In this document: positions 8,595 to 17,954 of the stretch, piece by piece
How positions within the stretch are numbered: position 1 is the stretch's first letter
How the letters are laid out: each line of letters opens with the position of its first letter
Source: Bacteroidales bacterium
GTDB lineage: Bacteria > Bacteroidota > Bacteroidia > Bacteroidales > Muribaculaceae
Direction: 5' to 3'
DNA length: 64,000 nucleotides
Assembly: GCA_003150235.1 (NCBI GenBank)
Contig: QAMW01000009.1
Span: 54,639-118,638 of the forward strand
The notes under the pieces: model-generated
What the model was told of the DNA's origin: nothing
Databases searched by the model: none
The model's input: only the letters and a program-made list of their open reading frames with translations
Made by a program: the position numbers and the translations under genes

Positions 8595-11216
8595 TTAATT
8601 GTCAAGATCGTCATCAGATATCTCCTCGTCGTCAAGCGGCTCTTCGTCGATATCCTCTTCTACAGTCTCGTCGATGGCAAGCGGAGTCTGGTCGGCTTCA
8701 TCTACAAGAATGTCGGTGTCAGTCTCCTCTTCCGGGTCGGAAAGCACACAGCATACCGAGGCAATCTCGTCATTGCGCTTTTCAAGGTTTATAAGGCGTA
8801 CCCCCTGAGTAGCGCGACCTTGAACACGGATATCGGCAACCTTGATACGCAAGGTAATACCCGACTTGTTGATGATTACAAGGTCATTATCATCGTTGAC
8901 GCTCTCTATCGCCACAAGCTTGCCGGTCTTTTCAGTCACATTAAGCGTCTTCACGCCCTTACCGCCACGGTTGGTAACCCTGTAGACAGGCTGATGCTCG
9001 ATGACACCGTCAACCTCAACATCAATGTCAAGAGGCGTACGCTTTCCGTAGCCCTTCTCTGATATTACCATAACGCTATTAGTGGTGTCAGCGTTCATGC
9101 AAATCATGCCTACCACCTCATCATCGGCACCGTCAAGCATCATGCCGCGCACACCGGTCGACACTCGGCCCATCTCCCTGACCTTGTTTTCAGAGAAACG
9201 GATTGCGCGACCCTTGCTGTTTGCCATGAGTATCTCACAGTTTCCATCGGTAAGCTCGACACCGATAAGGCTGTCATTTTCCCTGATGATGATTGCTTTC
9301 TTACCCTTTGCAAGCACTCGTGCATATTCTGACAGAGCGGTACGCTTGATGACTCCGTTCTTCGTTGCAAACACAAGGAAGTGGGAAGAGGTAAATTCTT
9401 TGTCATCAAGCTGCTTGCAGGCGATGTATGCCTTGACCTGATCACCGGGCTCAATATTAAGGAGGTTCTGAAGGGCGCGACCCTTGCTGTTTTTAGCTCC
9501 TTCAGGAAGCTCATATACCTTCATCTTGTACACAAGACCGCGATCGGTGAAGAACAGCATGGTATTATGCATTGAAGCCGTATATACATGCTCGATGAAG
9601 TCCTCGTCACGGGTGTTGCTGCCTCGTGATCCGACACCACCACGGTTCTGGGCGCGGAACTCGCTGAGAGCTGTACGCTTGATATAACCCATGTGGGAAA
9701 TGGTGATAATCATGTCGTCGTCGGCGTAGAAATCCTCGGCATTGAAATCACCTGCCATATAGTTTATATCGGTCTTGCGCTCGTCGCCATATTTGTCACG
9801 TACCTCGACAAGCTCGCTCTTTATAAGCTCACGACACTCATGTTCATCGGTGAGGATAAGATTGAGATGCTCGATGAGTTTAAGGATTTCGTCGTATTGT
9901 GCGTGAAGTTTGTCTTGCTCCAGTTTGGCGAGGTTGCGGAGTCTCATCTCGACAATAGCAAGAGTCTGCGCATCGGAGAGTTCGAAACGCGCCGACAACT
10001 GCGCACGTGCATCATCTACAGAATCGGCACCGCGTATAATCTTGATGACCTCATCTATATTCTGTGAGGCGATGATAAGTCCTTTCAATATGTGGGCGCG
10101 TTCTTCAGCCTTACGTAGCTCAAAACGTGTACGGCGTATAACCACCTCATGACGATGCGAGATAAACGCCTCAAGTATCTGCTTAAGATTCAACGTCTTC
10201 GGGCGGCCATTGACGATAGCCACATTGTTCACGCTGAACGAAGCTTGCATCTGCGTGAGCTTATACAGCTTATTGAGCACCACGTTGGCATTGGCATCGC
10301 TCTTAAGACGTATCACGATACGCATACCCTTGTAGTCGCTCTCGTCATTGAGGTCGGCAATACCGTCAATTTTTTTCTCATTGACAAGGTCGGCGATATA
10401 CTTTATAAGCTCAGCCTTGTTGACGTTATAGGGTATTTCTGTCACGATTATATCCTCGTGATTGGAATGCGTCTCGATTTCTGCCTTAGCGCGTATGACA
10501 ATCCTTCCGCGACCGGTCTCAAACGCCTCCTTTACACCATTGTAACCGTAGATAGTTCCTCCGGTCGGGAAATCGGGAGCCTTGATATATTGCATCAATT
10601 CGCTTATGGTAAGATCGGGATTGTCAATCAAGGCTATGGTGGCGTTGATTGACTCGGTAAGGTTATGAGGAGGCATATTGGTTGCCATACCCACTGCAAT
10701 ACCGGAAGTACCGTTAACAAGCAGGTTGGGGATTCTTGTAGGCAACACTGTAGGCTCCTGACGCGAATTGTCATAGTTGGGCTGGAAATCAACCGTATCC
10801 GATTCGATGTCGCTCAACATCTCCTCTCCTATCTTTTCAAGTCGCACCTCGGTATAACGCATTGCGGCAGGACCGTCACCATCGACAGAGCCGAAGTTAC
10901 CGTGACCGTCGACAAGAGTATAACGCAATGCCCAGGGCTGCGCCATACGCACAACCGTACCGTAAATAGATGAGTCGCCATGAGGGTGATACTTACCCAT
11001 TACCTCGCCGACACAATTTGCCGATTTCTTATGAGGATTGGATGATGTATTGCCCATTTCATTCATTCCGAACAGCACACGACGCTGCACGGGCTTCAGT
11101 CCATCCCTGACATCAGGTAAAGCACGTGACACAATCACCGACATGGAGTAGTCGATGTATGCCGACTTCATCTCGTTTTCAATATCAATCTTTAGGATTC
11201 TATCTTCTTCCAGCAT
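8595..11216 (-). CDS. gyrA: DNA gyrase subunit A
   Basis: The breakage-reunion subunit of gyrase, which introduces negative supercoils with GyrB. Of 873 residues, the first 500 or so are the TopoIV domain with the catalytic tyrosine Y121 (AAMRYTE), followed by six beta-propeller blades. The GyrA-box variant QNRGGVG distinguishes it from ParC. A long acidic tail (about 45 residues, mostly Asp and Glu) ends the protein. In the quinolone-determining region S82 is kept, but the residue equivalent to E. coli Asp87 is Gly86. The gene is divergent from clpC. GyrB is not in the window. Confidence 0.96.
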   Translation of the reverse strand: MLEEDRILKIDIENEMKSAYIDYSMSVIVSRALPDVRDGLKPVQRRVLFGMNEMGNTSSNPHKKSANCVGEVMGKYHPHGDSSIYGTVVRMAQPWALRYTLVDGHGNFGSVDGDGPAAMRYTEVRLEKIGEEMLSDIESDTVDFQPNYDNSRQEPTVLPTRIPNLLVNGTSGIAVGMATNMPPHNLTESINATIALIDNPDLTISELMQYIKAPDFPTGGTIYGYNGVKEAFETGRGRIVIRAKAEIETHSNHEDIIVTEIPYNVNKAELIKYIADLVNEKKIDGIADLNDESDYKGMRIVIRLKSDANANVVLNKLYKLTQMQASFSVNNVAIVNGRPKTLNLKQILEAFISHRHEVVIRRTRFELRKAEERAHILKGLIIASQNIDEVIKIIRGADSVDDARAQLSARFELSDAQTLAIVEMRLRNLAKLEQDKLHAQYDEILKLIEHLNLILTDEHECRELIKSELVEVRDKYGDERKTDINYMAGDFNAEDFYADDDMIITISHMGYIKRTALSEFRAQNRGGVGSRGSNTRDEDFIEHVYTASMHNTMLFFTDRGLVYKMKVYELPEGAKNSKGRALQNLLNIEPGDQVKAYIACKQLDDKEFTSSHFLVFATKNGVIKRTALSEYARVLAKGKKAIIIRENDSLIGVELTDGNCEILMANSKGRAIRFSENKVREMGRVSTGVRGMMLDGADDEVVGMICMNADTTNSVMVISEKGYGKRTPLDIDVEVDGVIEHQPVYRVTNRGGKGVKTLNVTEKTGKLVAIESVNDDNDLVIINKSGITLRIKVADIRVQGRATQGVRLINLEKRNDEIASVCCVLSDPEEETDTDILVDEADQTPLAIDETVEEDIDEEPLDDEEISDDDLDN

Positions 11217-11249
11217 ATAGCAGTTTAAAGTAATAACGGTTTATATAAA

Positions 11250-11264
11250 CGTGCCGTCAGCACG
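11250..11264 (-). other. Hairpin in the gyrA leader
   Basis: CGTGC, five bases, GCACG forms a short stem in the predicted gyrA 5-prime untranslated region, between the -7 box at 11277-11284 and the start at 11216. It has no T run on the minus strand. A role in gyrA control is speculative. Confidence 0.3.
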
Positions 11265-11276
11265 AAAATATTCACG

Positions 11277-11284
11277 CAAAGATA
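11277..11284 (-). promoter_or_regulatory. -7 box upstream of gyrA
   Basis: The minus strand reads TATCTTTG, a full match to TAnnTTTG, 61 bases from the gyrA start. No clear -33 is seen. The rest of the 208-base gyrA-clpC gap is AT-rich and must also contain the clpC promoter, which I could not place. Confidence 0.5.
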
Positions 11285-11424
11285 AATAAAATTTACGAAA
11301 AAGTGAGTAATTTTAATCCGTGTATTGTTTAAATTATGTTGAAGTACATTAAAAGTGCCATCTGCTTTGTTTTTTGGCATAATTATTGTTATTATTGACA
11401 TCACAAAGATTTTAATGTAACTAT

Positions 11425-13944
11425 ATGGATGCAAATTTTTCAAATGAACTAAAGACCGTGCTTGACCAGAGTCAGGTAGAGGCTACACGTCACAATGACA
11501 ACGTGATACGCGCCGAACACCTCCTCCTTGCTATCCTGTCAAAGCATGACAGTAACGCCTTTAGGGTTCTCCAGCGGTTGCTTGACGATGACACAATGTA
11601 CCGATTACGCGATAATCTCGACAATAGTCTCTATAAACAGCGCGAAAACACTGAAGGCATGGGCGTAAGCGACCTTGCCAACCGCATAATCAAGCTGAGT
11701 GTGCTTGAGGCGAGGATGCTAAAAACCAACGTAGTCGACTCTGAACACCTGCTTCTTGCACTGTTTCATAACAATGAGGTGCAGAATCTTGACATAATGG
11801 CACAGTTCCGCGAGGTAGGCGTAACTTACGAGACTCTTTACAAGCTGCTTGCCAATGTCACTGATGCGCCTAAAATGGGAGCGTCATTCAGTGAAGACGA
11901 TGATGACGAAGATGATGACATATTCCGCAACGACCCGAAGGATCAGTCGTCGGGACAGCAGCGTACAAGTGCGCCCAAACGAGGTAATGACACTCCGGTG
12001 CTTGACAAGTTTGGCAATGACATGACACGCGCTGCCGAGGAAGGTCGTCTCGACCCGGTCATAGGACGTGATGTGGAAATCGAGCGACTCGCCCAGATTC
12101 TCAGCCGCCGCAAAAAGAACAATCCTGTCCTTATAGGCGAGCCTGGCGTCGGCAAATCGGCTATTGTCGAAGGGCTTGCCCTGCGCATCGTGCAACGGAA
12201 AGTGTCGCGCATACTTTTCGGCAAGCGCGTCATATCGCTCGACATGGCATCGATTGTCGCCGGCACAAAGTACCGTGGTCAATTTGAAGAGCGTATAAAG
12301 GCAATACTCAACGAACTGTCAAAAAACAAAGATGTCATACTATTTATCGATGAGCTTCACACAATCGTTGGAGCAGGGAACGCATCCGGCTCCATGGATG
12401 CCGCCAATCTGTTGAAGCCTGCGCTTGCACGTGGCGAGATACAGTGCATCGGAGCCACGACCATCGATGAATACCGCAAGAACATTGAAAAAGACGGTGC
12501 GCTTGAGCGTCGTTTCCAGAAAGTGATGGTCGAGCCTACCTCCCCGGAAGAGACATTGAGCATACTCAACAACATCAAAGACAAGTATGAGGATCATCAT
12601 AATGTCAACTATACTCCGGAAGCGCTTGAAGCATGCGTGAAACTCACCGACCGCTATGTAAGCGATCGCAATTTCCCCGACAAGGCAATCGATGCCCTTG
12701 ACGAGGCAGGCTCACGCGTCCATGTCACCAATATCGTGGTGCCGAAAGAGATTGAAAATATAGAGGAGCAGATAGCAGAGGCTAACGCGAGCAAGCTAAA
12801 GGCAGCCCAGGCGCAGAACTTTGAAAGCGCGGCATCTTTCCGCGACAAGGAGCATCGCCTGAAACTTGAACTTGACGAGGCGAAGCGCAAATGGGAGGCA
12901 TCGCTTAATGAACATCGTGAAACTGTCGACGAGGAGAAGGTCGCCGAAGTGGTGGCGATGATGACCGGCGTACCGGTTCAACGTATCGCCCAGGCTGAGG
13001 GAATGCGTCTCCGCGAGATGGCGCCACAGCTTAAAGCCGCCATTATCGGTCAAGATAACGCCATTGACAAGATAGTGAAGGCTATCCAGCGTAACCGCGT
13101 CGGACTTAAGGATCCCAACAAACCGATAGGTACATTCATGTTCCTTGGTCCGACAGGTGTCGGCAAGACCCATCTCGCAAAGAAACTTGCAGAATATCTC
13201 TTTGATTCGACCGACACCCTCATACGTGTGGACATGAGCGAATATATGGAAAAATTCACCGTGTCGCGCCTCGTCGGAGCGCCTCCGGGATATGTCGGCT
13301 ATGAGGAAGGCGGACAGCTCACTGAAAAAGTGCGCACCCACCCCTACTCTGTCGTGCTGCTTGATGAAATCGAGAAAGCTCATCCCGATGTCTTCAATCT
13401 GCTTTTACAGGTTCTTGACGAAGGACGTCTTACCGATAGCCTCGGAAGGAAGATTGACTTCAAGAACACCATTATAATCATGACATCAAACATCGGCAGC
13501 CGTCAGCTGAAAGATTTCGGTTCCGGCGTGGGATTTGCGACAAAACCCGCTGACAAGGAATACAGCCATAGTGTCATACAAAAAGCACTTAACAAGGCAT
13601 TTTCCCCGGAATTTCTCAACCGAGTGGATGACATAGTGATGTTTGACGCTCTTGACAAAGAGGCGATATTCAAGATTATCGACATTGAGCTTGCCGGATT
13701 CTACAAGCGTGTGGATGGACTTGGCTACAAGCTCACAATCACAGATGCCGCCAAAAATTTCATAGCCGAGCGCGGTTACGATTCGCAGTTTGGCGCACGA
13801 CCTCTAAAGCGCGCAATCCAGAAGTATCTGGAAGACGAGCTTGCGGAAATGATTATCAACGCCTCTATAAAGCCGGGTAATCTCATATATGTCGACTACG
13901 ACAAAGAACAGGACAAGATTGTCACCGAGATTCGCCCCGAATAA
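11425..13944 (+). CDS. clpC: ATP-dependent Clp protease ATP-binding subunit ClpC
   Basis: A Hsp100 unfoldase feeding ClpP and acting in protein quality control. The 839-residue domain order is two Clp_N repeats (residues about 15-140, each with an EHLLLAI/L core), an Asp/Glu-rich linker near residue 155, a first AAA module with Walker A GEPGVGKS at 238-245, a UVR-like coiled middle region containing FESAASFRDKEH, and a second AAA module with Walker A GPTGVGKT at 575-582. A VGF tripeptide near residue 706 fits the ClpP-docking loop. The UVR motif and length separate ClpC from ClpA and ClpB. It is monocistronic, with a strong terminator. Confidence 0.94.
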   Translation: MDANFSNELKTVLDQSQVEATRHNDNVIRAEHLLLAILSKHDSNAFRVLQRLLDDDTMYRLRDNLDNSLYKQRENTEGMGVSDLANRIIKLSVLEARMLKTNVVDSEHLLLALFHNNEVQNLDIMAQFREVGVTYETLYKLLANVTDAPKMGASFSEDDDDEDDDIFRNDPKDQSSGQQRTSAPKRGNDTPVLDKFGNDMTRAAEEGRLDPVIGRDVEIERLAQILSRRKKNNPVLIGEPGVGKSAIVEGLALRIVQRKVSRILFGKRVISLDMASIVAGTKYRGQFEERIKAILNELSKNKDVILFIDELHTIVGAGNASGSMDAANLLKPALARGEIQCIGATTIDEYRKNIEKDGALERRFQKVMVEPTSPEETLSILNNIKDKYEDHHNVNYTPEALEACVKLTDRYVSDRNFPDKAIDALDEAGSRVHVTNIVVPKEIENIEEQIAEANASKLKAAQAQNFESAASFRDKEHRLKLELDEAKRKWEASLNEHRETVDEEKVAEVVAMMTGVPVQRIAQAEGMRLREMAPQLKAAIIGQDNAIDKIVKAIQRNRVGLKDPNKPIGTFMFLGPTGVGKTHLAKKLAEYLFDSTDTLIRVDMSEYMEKFTVSRLVGAPPGYVGYEEGGQLTEKVRTHPYSVVLLDEIEKAHPDVFNLLLQVLDEGRLTDSLGRKIDFKNTIIIMTSNIGSRQLKDFGSGVGFATKPADKEYSHSVIQKALNKAFSPEFLNRVDDIVMFDALDKEAIFKIIDIELAGFYKRVDGLGYKLTITDAAKNFIAERGYDSQFGARPLKRAIQKYLEDELAEMIINASIKPGNLIYVDYDKEQDKIVTEIRPE

Positions 13945-13964
13945 CCCGACATTTCCCAAACGAC

Positions 13965-14000
13965 AAAGCCTGGCAAAACAACCGCTCCGCCAGGCTTTTT
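13965..14000. terminator. Bidirectional terminator between clpC and the sensor-kinase-like gene
   Basis: A 10-base perfect stem (AAAGCCTGGC with GCCAGGCTTT) is followed by TTTTT on the plus strand. It lies between two convergent genes and can serve both. Confidence 0.9.
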
Positions 14001-14026
14001 ATTGCACTCTATTTATCTGAGGTCTT

Positions 14027-15529
14027 CTATTTGTCGTGTACTTCAAGAATGAAGCGCGCTCCGTGAGTGTATTCGCCGTCAAGTGTCAGCGAGCCATTCA
14101 TCTTCGACGCCTTCAATGAGCATATCGGCAGACCGAGTGCATCACCCTTAGTGAGGTCACGCACCTCGGCAAACGGCTTGAACAGCTTGTCGCGATATTC
14201 CTCGCTTATGCCACATCCTGTATCAGTGACAATAAACTGTAGCGTATGTGCACCACGCTTCTTAAATTCGAGAGTGATTTTTCCGTCTTCAGGAGTGTTG
14301 AGCGATGCATTGACAAGCAGGTGCACAAGCACAGCCTCAACCTCTTCGGGATTAAACTTTGCGCTCATCTTCGGGGCGTTGACCACAATATTCGCACCCG
14401 GCTTCATCAACGGTTTTGCCTCATCGGCAACTTTCTCGCAGAAAGAAAGCACATTATTATCCTGCATCTCGTAGTGTTCTGAAAGCGAGCTTTCAAGATC
14501 TGACAGTTCCTGGATATGAGCCGAGAACGAACGCAATGCCTGCACCGCCGGAAGACGCTGGTCAAGCGTTGAGAGCGTCGGCTCCATCTGTGCCGATATA
14601 TTGCGTATAAATTCTGTCTTCAGATTATTATGCTCGTTGGCAATCATGATGTTCTTCTTGAGCTTGCGGTTGAGCGCGATGTAGCGCATCAGTATGATGA
14701 ATCCCACAACAAGTGCGGCAGCAAGCACACACAGCAGAATACCAAGAGTCACGATTATGCCTGTCTTGACTGCAATGGAATGATCTTTTTCCTCTATCGT
14801 CTTAAGGCTATCATCATATTTCGCTTTCATCGCCTGAAGTTCATCTTTTGCAGTGATGGCACGAATTGAATCGGTCCAGTTGTTATACCGTTCATAAGTA
14901 CGGGCGACAAGACGGGCATTGTTAGTGCGCGTCGCTGTCGCTATAAGCTGACGGTAACACTCGTCGGCTTTTTCATAGTCTTTCTCCTTCTGATAATTCT
15001 CAATGAGCTTGTTTATGGCAGCGTCACCAAGGGCGTTCTGACCAAATGTATAGTAGTAATTAGCCTGCGAATAAAGAAGGTCGTCAGTCAGCTTACCGCC
15101 TGCATTTTTCGCAAATTCCTCCATGTGATTAAGATTTTCTTTAGCTCTTGCAGGATTTTTCAGCTTGATATACATATTCATGCGTTCATTTGCCGTTTTA
15201 TAATGGAGTTCCGGCATAGTCTTTCCTGATTCCGACTCACCCTGGGCAACAGCCATGTCAACCTTGTTGAGAATATCAAACGCCTCCTTATAGTAATTTT
15301 CACGATGGTAAAGTTTTGCCACATTCACAGCCGCCTCAGCAGCTTTAGGATAATTTTTAGCGGCGGCATAAGCATTATAAGATTGCAAAAAATTATAGCG
15401 TGCCTTGACATATTCTTTTGCATCAAGCGCACTTTGCGCCTGTTTCATAAGTTCATCACCTCTGCCCTGGGCAAATGTCGCTACAGCACAAAGCAATAAA
15501 AGAAGAAATAAAGTAGTAAGTTTTTTCAT
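14027..15529 (-). CDS. TPR sensor-kinase-like protein lacking the phospho-acceptor histidine
   Basis: A 500-residue envelope protein with a signal peptide (cleavage near AFAQ, residue 21), a periplasmic TPR-like helical region to about residue 225, one membrane helix at about 255-282, a coiled stretch, then a histidine-kinase-like core. The dimerisation segment reads TEFIRNISAQMEP: the residue where the His of the usual NISHE motif belongs is A313. In the ATPase domain the DTGCGI and KLFKPF boxes are present, but the N-box is altered (LVHLLVNAS) and the G2 box reads GDALGL. No response regulator is adjacent. It may be a pseudokinase or regulatory ATP-binding protein. Homologues with intact histidines are ordinary hybrid-less sensor kinases. 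Confidence 0.8.
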   Translation of the reverse strand: MKKLTTLFLLLLLCAVATFAQGRGDELMKQAQSALDAKEYVKARYNFLQSYNAYAAAKNYPKAAEAAVNVAKLYHRENYYKEAFDILNKVDMAVAQGESESGKTMPELHYKTANERMNMYIKLKNPARAKENLNHMEEFAKNAGGKLTDDLLYSQANYYYTFGQNALGDAAINKLIENYQKEKDYEKADECYRQLIATATRTNNARLVARTYERYNNWTDSIRAITAKDELQAMKAKYDDSLKTIEEKDHSIAVKTGIIVTLGILLCVLAAALVVGFIILMRYIALNRKLKKNIMIANEHNNLKTEFIRNISAQMEPTLSTLDQRLPAVQALRSFSAHIQELSDLESSLSEHYEMQDNNVLSFCEKVADEAKPLMKPGANIVVNAPKMSAKFNPEEVEAVLVHLLVNASLNTPEDGKITLEFKKRGAHTLQFIVTDTGCGISEEYRDKLFKPFAEVRDLTKGDALGLPICSLKASKMNGSLTLDGEYTHGARFILEVHDK

Positions 15530-15726
15530 ATCAATAAAAGGGATTATGTCAACAAAGATACTACATTTTTCAAACTACATAAAACTACATGACAGATTTT
15601 TGTCAGTCAAGTAAATTTGTCATCGATTTTAACATTAATTACAAATAAATGACACATCATGACTATGGCATTTGGTTTGCTATATGTTATTAGTGATAGA
15701 AACTTTTTTTAATTTGCACATATATT

Positions 15727-17775
15727 ATGAGTACGCAAAAAGGAACAATCGGGGTAACCACTGAGAATATATTCCCCGTTATCAAAAAATTTCTCTACAG
15801 TGATCATGAAATTTTCCTTCGTGAACTGGTGAGCAACGCAATCGATGCTACAAATAAACTAAAGACCCTCTCTTCATTTGGCGAATATAAAGGCGAGCTC
15901 GGTGAGATGAATGTCAAAGTGACAGTCGACAAGGAAGCCGGCACACTCACCGTTAGCGACCACGGTATTGGCATGACTGCCGAAGATATTGACAAATATA
16001 TAAATCAGATTGCTTTTTCCGGCGCGGAAGAGTTTCTGGCAAAATACAAAGACAAGGCTGAGAACATAATCGGTCACTTCGGTCTCGGATTCTATTCTGC
16101 TTTTATGGTAGCGAAAAAGGTGGAAATCCGCACTCTTTCATATAAAGAAGGCGCTGAGGCTGTCTGCTGGTCATGTGACGGTTCTCCGGAATACGAAATG
16201 GCCCCCATAGAGAAGGCGGAACGCGGTACCGACATCGTGCTTTATATCGACGAGGAAAACAAAGAGTTCCTTGAACAGGCACGTATCGACACCCTGTTGA
16301 AGAAGTACTGCCGCTTCCTTCCGGTGCCGGTCATCTCCGGCAAAGAGCAGGAATGGAAAGATGGAAAATATGTCGACACTGACAAAGACAAGGTAATCAA
16401 CAACACCGAACCGGCATGGACCAAAAAGCCTGCCGACCTCACCGACGAGGATTACCGTAATTTCTATCACGAACTTTATCCCGGTCAGGAAGATCCGCTA
16501 TTCTGGATTCACCTCAATGTGGATTATCCCTTCACGCTGACGGGTATATTATATTTCCCGAAAATCAAAAACAATATAGATGTCACCCGCAACCGCATCC
16601 AGCTTTACTGCAACCAGGTATTTGTGACCGATTCCGTGGAAGGAGTCGTGCCTGAGTTCATGATGCTCATGCAGGGCGTAATCGATTCCCCCGACATACC
16701 GCTGAATGTGTCGCGTTCATATCTCCAGAGTGACACTGCCGTGAAGAAAATTTCCACTTACATCACCCGTAAGGTTGCCGACCGCCTTGAAGAGATATTC
16801 AAAAACAGTCGCGACGAATACGAGAAGAAATGGGACGACATAAAGCTCTTCATCGAGTATGGCATGCTCACTGATGAAAAATTCGCTGAGCGGGCAATGA
16901 AGTTTGTGCTTGTAAAAGACACGACAGGAAAATATTACACCCTTGATGAATATAAGACGCTTATCGAGGCAAACCAGACCGACAAAGATGGCAATATAAT
17001 CTATCTGTACACCACCGACCCGGTTGCGCAATACAACTACATAAACGCGGCAACCGACAAGGGATACAGTGTGCTTGTTATGGACGGACAGCTTGACAGC
17101 CATTTCATAGGTCTGCTTGAACAAAAGCTTGAAAAATCCCACTTTGTACGCGTCGACTCCGATGTAATCGACAATCTTATCCGTAAGGAGGAGAAGAAAG
17201 TCGCCGACCTGACTCCGGAGCAGCGCAACATACTTACCACCGTGTTCAAGTCTCAGATACCGCCGGTAGAGAAAGCCGAGTTCCTCGTGTCGTTTGAAGC
17301 ACTCGCTTCTGATGCCGCACCGCTCGTAATCACCCAGAACGAGTATATGCGACGCATGAAAGACATGGCGGCTATGCAGCCGGGCATGGCATTCTACGGC
17401 GAACTTCCTGACAGCTACAATCTTATCGTCAACACCGAACACACTCTCATAAAAGAGATTCGCGACAATGCCGAGAAGGCTATCGGCGAGAAAATTGCGC
17501 CCATGAGTGCCGACATCGAGAAGAAAAACGCTGAAATCACGGCAATCCGTGATGCCGCAAAAGATGGCAAGATGAGCGATGACGATACTAAAAAGACTTC
17601 CGATCTCGAAGCCGAGGTCAACAAACTGCGCGCCGAAGAGACCAAGACCATAAGCGACTATGCAGCCGGTCAGGAGAAAGTCAAACAGCTTATCGACCTT
17701 GCTCTTCTTGGCAACGGTCTTCTCAAAGGTCAGGATTTGAGCAGCTTTATAAAGCGTTCCATCAATATGCTTTAA
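15727..17775 (+). CDS. htpG: Molecular chaperone HtpG (Hsp90)
   Basis: A cytoplasmic ATP-dependent chaperone of 682 residues. The N-terminal GHKL ATPase domain has LRELVSNAIDA (catalytic Glu and Mg-binding Asn), DHGIGM and GHFGLGFYSAFMV. The middle domain contains the FPKI and NRIQLYCN stretches. The C-terminal dimerisation domain carries a charged insert (about residues 595-650). As expected for bacteria there is no MEEVD tail. The gene stands alone between a terminator-flanked upstream gap and its own terminator. The near-consensus TTAATTTG at 15709-15716 may be its -7 box. Confidence 0.96.
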   Translation: MSTQKGTIGVTTENIFPVIKKFLYSDHEIFLRELVSNAIDATNKLKTLSSFGEYKGELGEMNVKVTVDKEAGTLTVSDHGIGMTAEDIDKYINQIAFSGAEEFLAKYKDKAENIIGHFGLGFYSAFMVAKKVEIRTLSYKEGAEAVCWSCDGSPEYEMAPIEKAERGTDIVLYIDEENKEFLEQARIDTLLKKYCRFLPVPVISGKEQEWKDGKYVDTDKDKVINNTEPAWTKKPADLTDEDYRNFYHELYPGQEDPLFWIHLNVDYPFTLTGILYFPKIKNNIDVTRNRIQLYCNQVFVTDSVEGVVPEFMMLMQGVIDSPDIPLNVSRSYLQSDTAVKKISTYITRKVADRLEEIFKNSRDEYEKKWDDIKLFIEYGMLTDEKFAERAMKFVLVKDTTGKYYTLDEYKTLIEANQTDKDGNIIYLYTTDPVAQYNYINAATDKGYSVLVMDGQLDSHFIGLLEQKLEKSHFVRVDSDVIDNLIRKEEKKVADLTPEQRNILTTVFKSQIPPVEKAEFLVSFEALASDAAPLVITQNEYMRRMKDMAAMQPGMAFYGELPDSYNLIVNTEHTLIKEIRDNAEKAIGEKIAPMSADIEKKNAEITAIRDAAKDGKMSDDDTKKTSDLEAEVNKLRAEETKTISDYAAGQEKVKQLIDLALLGNGLLKGQDLSSFIKRSINML

Positions 17776-17812
17776 CCGGCAATACGTAATAACCCGAACC
17801 GGGCTTCTGCTG

Positions 17813-17862
17813 GATGAGGATGTGACTGAATACTATTTATTTAGTGCATCCTCATCTTTTTT
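17813..17862 (+). terminator. Terminator of htpG
   Basis: GATGAGGATG and CATCCTCATC form a perfect 10-base stem, with inner ACT/AGT pairing, followed by TTTTTT. Confidence 0.9.
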
Positions 17863-17954
17863 ATGTTGTAAAACATCTCTGCAATATTTCAAATTTGCGC
17901 ATAATTGTCCATCTTTGCAGATTGATAGTCATTTAATATTTATAGCGAAATAAT

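Noticed and set aside
11225..11443. 72-residue open frame on the minus strand across the gyrA-clpC gap
   Set aside because: It begins inside the clpC start and is AT-rich with no family resemblance. It is better explained as an open frame in promoter DNA.
16717..17442. 241-residue antisense open frame within htpG
   Set aside because: It is the codon-structure shadow of a conserved gene.
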